Origin: Aphanomyces cochlioides
Lineage: Eukaryota > Oomycota > Saprolegniomycetes > Saprolegniales > Verrucalvaceae
Assembly (NCBI GenBank): GCA_019828595.1
Contig: JAHQRK010000024.1
Coordinates: 868,001-932,000, forward strand
Length of the DNA stretch: 64,000 nucleotides
Reading direction: 5' to 3'
This document shows, one piece after another, positions 56,794-64,000 of this stretch. A model generated the notes under the pieces. That model did no database searches, was not told where the DNA came from, and saw only the letters and a list, made by a program, of their open reading frames with translations. The stretch's first letter is position 1, and each line of letters opens with the position of its first letter. The position numbers and the translations under genes are program-made.

Positions 56794-58885
56794 TTATCGG
56801 CGCTTGAGCAATTCAAAGACGAGGTCAACGTTGATACGTCCCATTTCTTCGAAGGCATTTGTTTTCGTCACAGCGTCGAAGTTGTTCAACATAAATGCAA
56901 TGCATCTTTCGCGAAGAATCGTCGCGCAATGCAGATCAGCTGCATGGAGAATGCTCGCAGCATTTTCAATGCAGAGAGAGCTCAACATTTTACTTTCACA
57001 AATTTTCTTCAGTCGATCGACGCCATACTAGTCACATAAGTGTGAACACAATAATTGCAAAACAATCATACGCGATCAGCTGCGACAAACAATTCCATAG
57101 CAGTTTCGACGTCGACATTGACATGATCCGTGTACAAGTACTCGAGGAAAGCCAAAAAAATAGAGCGGCGGACATCTGAAATGACAACCTCACGTGCTCG
57201 ACTTTCAAGCATCTATAACGAGTCGTTCGTCAGAAGCTATAAAAAATGAGGATATCTTACTTCACTCGTCAGCATCGCTTTGAAGTAGCTGCAGCGCATG
57301 CACAAGATTTTGTGAGCATAGATGGGTAATCCTTCGACTAGACAAATGAGTAAGACTGGTCTAAAAAAACATCCAAATCGTACCAATAAATGTAATATCG
57401 CTCATCACGTTCGAGTTCACAAGTTCTCGCAGATCGGACAATAGGCACGAAGATGGAATGTCTAGCTCAACTTCTTCCCCGAAACGAAATTCCTTGAAAT
57501 CGTTTAATCGACTCGAGCCGTCGTAGCCGCCAAACACGGCAAAACTGTCATCGTACACACACCCAACATGACAAAAACGTTGTCCTGGCGGTGGCCCGTT
57601 GAATGCCATGGGTTGCCACACACTTGTTTCTGGATGAAGAACTCCATGAGCAACGATAGACTGCAAAATTGATCATACCAAGATTCAACTCATGGAAATC
57701 ATTCATGGCGCTCCCAGTGCTGCCGCCAAAGATGTACATGGAGCTTCCGTGGACGACTGCAACGTGGCTATCTCGAGGAATTGGAGCAGGGCCTTCGACA
57801 AGCAATATGGACCATGATCGCAATACTACAGATTGAATCAGACGCAATATAAACAGGAACTGTTTACCAAAGTTGAAGACATGCACATCATTTAAGTGGC
57901 GGGATCCATCGTGGCCCCCAAAGAGAATACAGCTTGTTTTATGTGTAACGAGGGATGCACGATATCTACAGCTTGGTTGAGAAATGAAAGAAAACGAATT
58001 ATACCGTGGACGAGGAAAACGACCGGTCGCCGATACTTGAGACCACACAGAGTTCTCTACGCATTGTGTCAGAGTACAAAGGATTGTCCGACGTCATACC
58101 AAAGTTGAATTCGTAGAAATCATTGCGATAGCTGCCATCATATCCCCCAAAGACAAACATTGACTTGTCTAAACGACCACATACAATTGGTATGCTGAAG
58201 CAAAGAAGTACCGTAAACCACACCAGCGTGGCTGTGTCGAGGACTTGGTGGCATGCCAGAGGCGACAGCAACAGGAGCCCACTTCTGTGTGACTACATTC
58301 AAATAAGGACATATAGAGGAGAGCAGTCTTACAAAAATTGAACTCAATGAAGTCATTTACCCGAGAACTGCCGTCAAACCCCGCAAAGACGTAAAACGAG
58401 TCTCTGTATACAACTGCAACATGTCGATCGCGGGGCGTTGGTGGAATTCCAATTGCGACAACTTGGGACCATACCTTTCGCTTAAAGTTGTATTCGAAGA
58501 AATCATTGACGCGGTTCGATCCATCGTAGCCTCCAAACACATACATCGACTCTTTGTGCACCGCACAGACATGCAACGATCGGTGACACGGCGCCGCCGA
58601 TGGATTCTGGCATGGGACTGTGATCCAACTGCGAGCTGACGATGGAGTCATTGCATTCGTGGCTTTCGAACGTGTTTCATTGCCATACAATGGAACGCCT
58701 GGAGAAAGTGCGGACGGTGCACTAATCGGTGTTGGAGGTGCTGGCGACGGATAAGTGGCCGTGTTCATTGCAGAGTCGTTCAAAGATGGATTGTGCGTCT
58801 CGAGGGAGTAGTCGGCAGCCGTGAGGGGAGACGAATAGTGGCCAATATGATGCAGGCCGGCAGTATTCCTTGGCGTTTGGCTCAT
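56794..58885 (-). CDS. Kelch-repeat protein with C-terminal BTB domain
   Basis: About eight to nine short introns interrupt the gene. A Ser/Pro-rich N-terminus (MSQTPRNTAG...) precedes six kelch units, each with the pattern ...PxPR(D)xHxxxV...MYVFGGYDGSNRVNDFFEYNF; other examples are SFYVFAGFDGSSRVNDF, SMFVFGGYDGSYRNDF and SMYIFGGSTGSAMNDF. Then come a BTB fold (SDITFI...ILCMRCSYFKAML...FLEYLYTDHVNVDVETAMEL) and a BACK-like helical end (LCIENAASILHAADLHCATI). Kelch before BTB, the LZTR1 order, is the reverse of the KLHL family. It is likely a Cullin-3 adaptor. Exon joins between the kelch units are approximate. The promoter has the paired TATCCGG boxes. Confidence 0.85.
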
Positions 58886-60299
58886 CCTTCGGCGGATATT
58901 TCTCACTCTTTCGACAGATTATCGATCTTATCCGGGTAAACACTATTATCCGGATATCGGACAACAAGCAACAAAAATCTTCTTCAGCTGGGTCCAATCG
59001 AACGTGCTCGTCACGACGTCTCTTCAGGAATCGCCGCTTCCAATGTCCAAGAAGGAAATCCATGGTCATTATGATGCATCGCTGCAAACTTAGAGCATGC
59101 AAAGCATGCAACTTGCCGTTGTTGATCATGGGGTCCTAGAGCTTAAACTGCGGTAAATCTAGACACGTTGAGGGTTGGAAACGATAAATGCATAAACTCG
59201 CCACATCTCCCTTTACTCTTCGCTGCTTCGTGAATGGAATTAATAGACAGAGCGCCTCGATCTCGTTCCAACATCGACCTCGCCAAGTGCACTTGTCCTC
59301 GCCAACTGCACTTGTCATATACTAGTACCTCCAACGCTTTCTGCTTATCGTCTCATCGAGGACGCTAAAAGACGCCCTGTCGAGAAAGAGATGAACGAGA
59401 GTCGCTGCGAGGAGTTATCGGGGTTGTCGATGCTGGATTGCAACCGTGGGAAACGAGGTTTACAGCGCTCTCCTCTCGTCCTTGTTAATCTGTTGTCTTG
59501 GAATCTCATCTGAGTTCTTCCATGTTGCGTCGACATGATCTCATCATGCTTGGAATTTCGAAATGTTCAATCCACCATTTACGACCAATCATTACTTGCA
59601 AGCCATTTCAACCAGGATATCACTTGCAACGACAACTCACATCGGCACAAAGAGCAAAGAAAGCTCGTCGGAGCTGAACGCGGCCATTGAATAAGGCATA
59701 CATGCCTCGTCTTGTGCTCATTGACTGTGCAATTTACCCAGAAGGAGCTTTGTCCTTCCTCCAAAAAGCAACACATATGCTTTTGCCATAGGAGAGGATG
59801 GCTATTTTGGCCCCTCGGTATCCATTGGTCGTCAATCTATGTGTGCGTCGACACCGTCAAATGTCCATGTCGAGAGAGAGAGAGAAGGACGAAACGCTCC
59901 AGCATGATGACGTCGATGCACTTTTTCCTTCCATCGTCTTGTGAACTCATGAGATTCCATCGACTCTGTACATTGCAGATTCACCCATTCAGTCGATTAT
60001 TCTCGAAATGCACTGGGCAGGTTGAAGATGTGAATATATTGAAAGGAGAGAGTCTTACTGGCGCCATGTCGTCGTTCGTGCGAGCATAATGGCACGAGAA
60101 AGAGTTAGATCTTGTAAAGACAGTCGCTCTGCAAGGCGTTTTGCTTCTGCTGCGTTTGGGAGAGAGAGAGACAATTCGCGTAACGACACCGTCGATTGAA
60201 TCCAGATTTTGCCTAATTAGGCACCATCAGGATAATTTCACATGTCAGAGCCACTCACCTGACTCTGGGACAATCCGACTTCGCTGCTTGCGCTACCTC
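58886..60299. other. Intergenic region, about 1.4 kb
   Basis: This separates the kelch-BTB and carrier genes, which diverge. Several open frames of 60-130 codons exist on both strands, but none has a family signal or splices into a longer product. One stretch near 59340-59480 (AYRLIEDAKRRPVEKE) looks protein-like and could be a gene fragment. A short GA-rich run occurs at about 59872-59888. Confidence 0.35.
58928..58957 (-). promoter_or_regulatory. Paired TATCCGG boxes before the kelch-BTB gene
   Basis: On the plus strand TATCCGG begins at 58929 and at 58947 (palindromic TATCCGGATA), 18 bp apart. The nearer box is 44 bp before the minus-strand ATG at 58885. Confidence 0.5.
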
Positions 60300-61355
60300 A
60301 TGAAGGTCTCACACGAGCAAGACGCGGTCCAGGTCGTGGCGCCTGCGACGGACTGCGATGAAGTACAATCCTCTGGCGTCGAGACGACGTGGTCGTCGTC
60401 AAGTCAAGGCACGATCGCGCCTTGTTTGAACCAAGTGCAAGCGTCGTCGATGTGGAATCAACTGGTGGTTTTGCGCGACGAAGTCACATCGTTTCGATGG
60501 CAGCTTGACATGCAACAAAAGAGCTTTATTGCCGGTGCCGCTGCTGGTATCGTTTCTCGTACAGCGACTGCTCCGATGGATCGCATCAAAGTTGCACTCC
60601 AAGCCGGTCATGCTCATGGTGGTGTGTGCCAAGAATCAATACCGTCGATTGCTCGCAAGATATATGCGAACGGTGGATGGACTGCATTTTTCCGCGGCAA
60701 TGGGGCCAATGTGTTCAAAGTGACGCCGGAATCAGCCATCAAGTTTTGGGCTTTCTCATTTCTCTCGGCGCATTTTCCTCGGCACGAGGACCAAGATCAA
60801 CCTCTGACAGGCACGGAAAAGTTTGTCGCTGGCAGTCTCTCAGGCGCATTTGCGCAACTTGCGATCTACCCGCTCGAGATTGCCAAAACTCACTTTTGCC
60901 TTGGCGGCGAGTACAAGAGCCTCTGGCACTGTATTTCAAGTATCGCTCAAAAAGACGGAATTGCGGGTCTCTACCGTGGCCTCATTCCGTCTCTTCTCGG
61001 GATCGTTCCGTACGCCGGTGTCGATCTTGCGCTCTTTTTCACACTCAAGGAAGCCTACATAGCACATTTTGACGTAGCGCCCTCGGTCGGGCACGTTCTC
61101 CTCTTTGGCGCCGTTTCTAGCTCATGCGGTCAAGTCGTATCGTACCCACTTCAAGTCGTGCGGACAAAACTGCAAGCGCAGGGTATGGTCGGACGACCTG
61201 TCGTCTTTTCTGGCATGGGCGACTGCTTTTTCAAGATCCTTCAGACCCATGGACTCCGTGGACTCTACCGCGGCATTGTCCCCAACTTTCTCAAGTCGGT
61301 ACCTGCCATTTCCATCAGCTATGCGACATTTGAAAGTGTGAAGAACGTGCTATAA
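60300..61355 (+). CDS. Mitochondrial solute carrier, SCaMC/ATP-Mg-phosphate carrier type
   Basis: A single exon of 351 residues. After a hydrophilic N-terminal region of ~75 residues without EF hands come three carrier repeats. Their signatures are PMDRIKVALQ (~101), PLEIAKTHF (~200) and PLQVVRTKLQAQ (~290); the matching downstream GLYRG motifs are WTAFFRGN, IAGLYRGLIPSLLGIVPYAG and LRGLYRGIVPNFLKSVPA. The non-acidic third signature (PLQVVRTKLQ) and the PYAGVDLALF segment are typical of SLC25A23/24/25 carriers, which exchange ATP-Mg for phosphate across the inner membrane. The missing calcium-binding N-terminal domain is the main difference. SLC25A42-like carriers are an alternative. Upstream in-frame codons lack an ATG. 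Confidence 0.88.
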   Translation: MKVSHEQDAVQVVAPATDCDEVQSSGVETTWSSSSQGTIAPCLNQVQASSMWNQLVVLRDEVTSFRWQLDMQQKSFIAGAAAGIVSRTATAPMDRIKVALQAGHAHGGVCQESIPSIARKIYANGGWTAFFRGNGANVFKVTPESAIKFWAFSFLSAHFPRHEDQDQPLTGTEKFVAGSLSGAFAQLAIYPLEIAKTHFCLGGEYKSLWHCISSIAQKDGIAGLYRGLIPSLLGIVPYAGVDLALFFTLKEAYIAHFDVAPSVGHVLLFGAVSSSCGQVVSYPLQVVRTKLQAQGMVGRPVVFSGMGDCFFKILQTHGLRGLYRGIVPNFLKSVPAISISYATFESVKNVL

Positions 61356-61579
61356 ATTTAAAACCCATTTTAAAACCCTTTATTTTATCAACCTCAGTGG
61401 GTTAGAGCCCACCTTGAAGTTGTGACGTTCTATTTTTAAAATAGTTAAAAATAAAGAAATTGTCTTATGTATTATTTCAAATGCATATAAAATAGAAAGG
61501 ATGCACCATGTCTGTTTTAAAATATTTTAAATATCCAAGGGGTTATATATCAGGATCACACTTTTGTATTTGGCGCTTA

Positions 61580-64000
61580 TTAAGCAGTTGTGACTTCAGG
61601 AACATCCTCCTCGACGACATCTTCGTAGGACGTGCTAATGGAATCGCGCTTGGAAGTGGATGGAAGGCGTCGTTGTGGGCTCTTCTTCAACATTTGGGTC
61701 GGTTGCTCGCTTTGAAGGATGTGTTTTTCGATCATATCGACCCAGCCTTTTGCTTGATCTGTACTTTCTGCTACAAACACAACACGGTCCAGCCATCGCA
61801 ACGAAAGACTTCCTTTGATCCGAGCACGTTTTGGATAGAGCGTCGACTTGACGGATGAGTTGGCAGCGCGGAGCTCAAAGCAACACGGCCGATTTAGAAT
61901 GGCCAACACCTTGACGTTTTCAAGCGAGTAGAATCCAAGCGGATCGATTCCTTGCTCGTTCTCGAAAAAGTATAAGCAGTGATTGCTTAGCATGAACCAT
62001 CGACGGGGCGTTTTGATGCCAGATCGCCGATAGTTTTTCAGCCATCCGCTCATGTCGGGGTTCTACAGCGTTCAATCAATCCATCAGGCCAAAGAAAACA
62101 TTCTCATACCGCAAAGAGATTGCCATTGTCATCACGGTCGCGCACAGTGACAAGAGGTTGCTTCTATGGCCAAGTACGAAACATCAAAGATGAAATCACG
62201 GTTGTCATGTACCTTGATATTGTCGAAAATAGCGTGAAGAATCGATGGCGCGATGTCTGTCTTGTCCTTGTCAATACCACGATTGTTGCGAACAAATTCT
62301 TCCTTGGTCATGCGTTTGCGGTTATTCATGGACGGGTTATGTAAATCTGTGTTGAGCATAATCGTGGAAAATGCCTACAAACGCCACGTTGCAGTCACGA
62401 CACTATCCACGAAGTCGAACCAAGATGTAGACAACGTCATGATTGGTGAACATGGTTGGGTTTTTGGCATGGAAGGCTTTGGCAAACGCTTCCATGACAC
62501 GGTCAATCTTTTGGCTTTCTCCAGGCAGCCGAAACTTTGACAAGAATTCGCGCAAGCACAGTTCAAAGGGCTTGTTGCCAAATTCAAAGCCTAGCAGAAG
62601 TCAATTGAAGAGCAATCGAAACGACTTCGTACTCTGAGCGAATGCTGCAAGCACTTGTAATCCAAATGAGTCATCACCACCAAGATATTCACCAATTTTG
62701 TCTTTGTCAAGTCCCTTGGTTTGTCGAAGAAAGTCAGCGACGGCGGCTTGATCATCGTCAATCACGCCTTGGTCAATACCAAAGGCAATGCCTCGTTTGG
62801 GGTTCATGTTGAACGATCGAATGACGGCGTCCAATTGACTACTTCCATCAAGCGACGTGACGGATCTCGAAGATGCATCGCTTGTTCTTTCCAATCGTGG
62901 TGGCGACACGGTCAATCGACGCAGCATTTGTTGCTTTGGACTATACTGAACATTCTTGAGGATATGAGAAAGCCCAAACACCAGGCGACTTCGCATGTCT
63001 GTTGTATGAGTCTGGAAGGTTTCTATGACGGACTCATCGTCGACGACATGCGTGAGGTTGAACCGTGTGAGCCTTTGTGTTGCGTCTACACAAATTCACG
63101 TCCTTATTGACTTGGTCAAGTATTTTCAAATCTCACCGCCGCTTGAAACACAATCTGCCACACCAAGAACTCGTCTCAGTGGAATCCGTCGCTCAGGCGT
63201 GTGATCGTCCAGAGGCAAGAGCAAGATGTCCGTTGCCGGATCATCGATGCGAAAAAGATAGAGGAGGCCTTGGGCAGGTGGCTCCACAACTTCTGTGACT
63301 TCTACTCCTTTGGCGATAAGAGCTTGGAAACGTGACCACAAGTCGCCATGGATTGACCGCTTCCGCAGTGTTTTCCACATACTATCATCTAGTCGGAGTG
63401 AGCCATGCTCCGACACTTGTCGATTTGCATATGTCATCAACTGTTTTGTGATGTCTTCTCCATATCGTTCGAGTGCCTACACGCAAATGGGTCATCAAGT
63501 CGACGCGTTGCCAGCTTGTACATTATCACATAGCAAGGCAGTTTGAAGCGCTTGGATCCATTGCGTACGCTCGCCACGTTTGATTTGGTCTGGCTCAAGT
63601 TTGAATGTCTTCTTCGTCCCTCGTGGAATAATCACTTGAGAGATATTAGGACGATTGAATTTAGAGATGTCACGCACCGTCAAATTGATCCGAGGCGCGG
63701 TAATCAGCGTGGAATTGCTCGACGACAAGGATTCGACTGGGATTCTCCTTGGGTTTCGTAGTCGTTCCAGTTGTGATGACGCGGTACAATTCCATGTTGC
63801 GACCCCTCAAGATACAATAGTGCTTTCTCCATCCAAACAGCATGCGCTTGTGGAGATAGCCTTCATAGATGAGCTGCGGCGTCTGTGCCACCAAGTTCAT
63901 TTGGTCAAATAAATCTTGGTCTACGAGCAATGCGTTGGAGAAATGCTGGCCGTTACGATCTTAGCCCGTCGTAAGTAATACCAGTGGAACGGTTGACCTG
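61580..64000 (-). CDS. ARF guanine-nucleotide exchange factor, PH-Sec7-PH (cytohesin-like), 5' partial
   Basis: Multi-exon gene running off the right edge, with short introns throughout. From the N-terminal side: a PH domain (IYEGYLHKRMLFGWRKHYCI...ERTQWIQALQTALL), a second PH- or regulatory-like stretch (FRIDDPATDILLLPLDD), and then the Sec7 domain. Sec7 motifs are NMNPKRGIAFGIDQGVI, LRQTKGLDKDKIGEYLGG, FLSKFRLPGESQKIDRVMEAF with the catalytic Glu of the PGESQKIDR loop, and MLNTDLHNPSMNNRKRMTKEEF. A C-terminal PH domain follows (MSGWLKNYRRSGIKTPRRWF...LGFYSLENVKV) with a Ser-rich acidic tail ending at the stop. Such proteins activate ARF GTPases at phosphoinositide-rich membranes. Exon borders are approximate. 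Confidence 0.9.

Noticed and set aside
59345..60089. Several 60-125 codon frames between the kelch-BTB and carrier genes.
   Set aside because: They overlap on both strands, have skewed composition and no splice-compatible partners or domains.

Overview
The window is nuclear DNA of a flagellated oomycete, probably a member of the Saprolegniales such as Aphanomyces. The lineage call rests on gene content and style and is an inference. The evidence is a GPCR fused to a phosphatidylinositol phosphate kinase (an oomycete hallmark), the flagellar genes centrin and an LRRC23-like protein, very short GT-AG introns (mostly 37-54 nt) and tightly packed genes on both strands.

Left part (1-24.4 kb), mostly housekeeping: the tail of an unknown gene; the GPCR-PIPK fusion; CCT1/TCP-1 alpha; an LRRC23-like flagellar protein; a 2350-residue deubiquitinase with UBR-box, RanBP2 zinc fingers, LamG-like and MABP-like parts; a worn mariner-like transposase; an IQ/C2-like/PH protein; mitochondrial ribosomal protein mL43; eIF1; a DDT/WHIM chromatin-remodelling subunit; centrin; and a small protein resembling SPO16/XPF-type helix-hairpin-helix proteins, followed by a decayed partial tandem copy.

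Middle (22.4-38.1 kb), accessory: a secreted, probably GPI-anchored mucin-like protein gene exists as two almost identical copies in the arms of a 2.16 kb inverted repeat around a 58 bp spacer. Two decayed relatives lie on either side (22.45-22.85 kb and 34.3-35.0 kb). The right half of the island holds three copies of a short terminal-inverted-repeat element, a TATCCGG-rich repeat patch and a complete PIF/Harbinger transposon (25 bp perfect TIRs, AAT target duplication, transposase plus Myb-like partner). The transposon ends about 90 bp before the next gene.

Right part (38.2-64 kb), dense again: a sacsin-like giant protein (about 4336 residues, 15 introns, UBA and C-terminal RING); thymidylate kinase; a Cdc14-like protein whose phosphatase loop is destroyed; an Atg18/WIPI PROPPIN; a kelch-BTB protein; a mitochondrial SCaMC-like carrier; and a PH-Sec7-PH ARF-GEF that runs off the right edge. 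Three of these genes share an unusual promoter arrangement: two TATCCGG boxes exactly 18 bp apart, 30-65 bp before the ATG.

Most exon structures given here were derived by joining reading frames at GT-AG sites and checking frame and family similarity by eye. No alignment or search was run.
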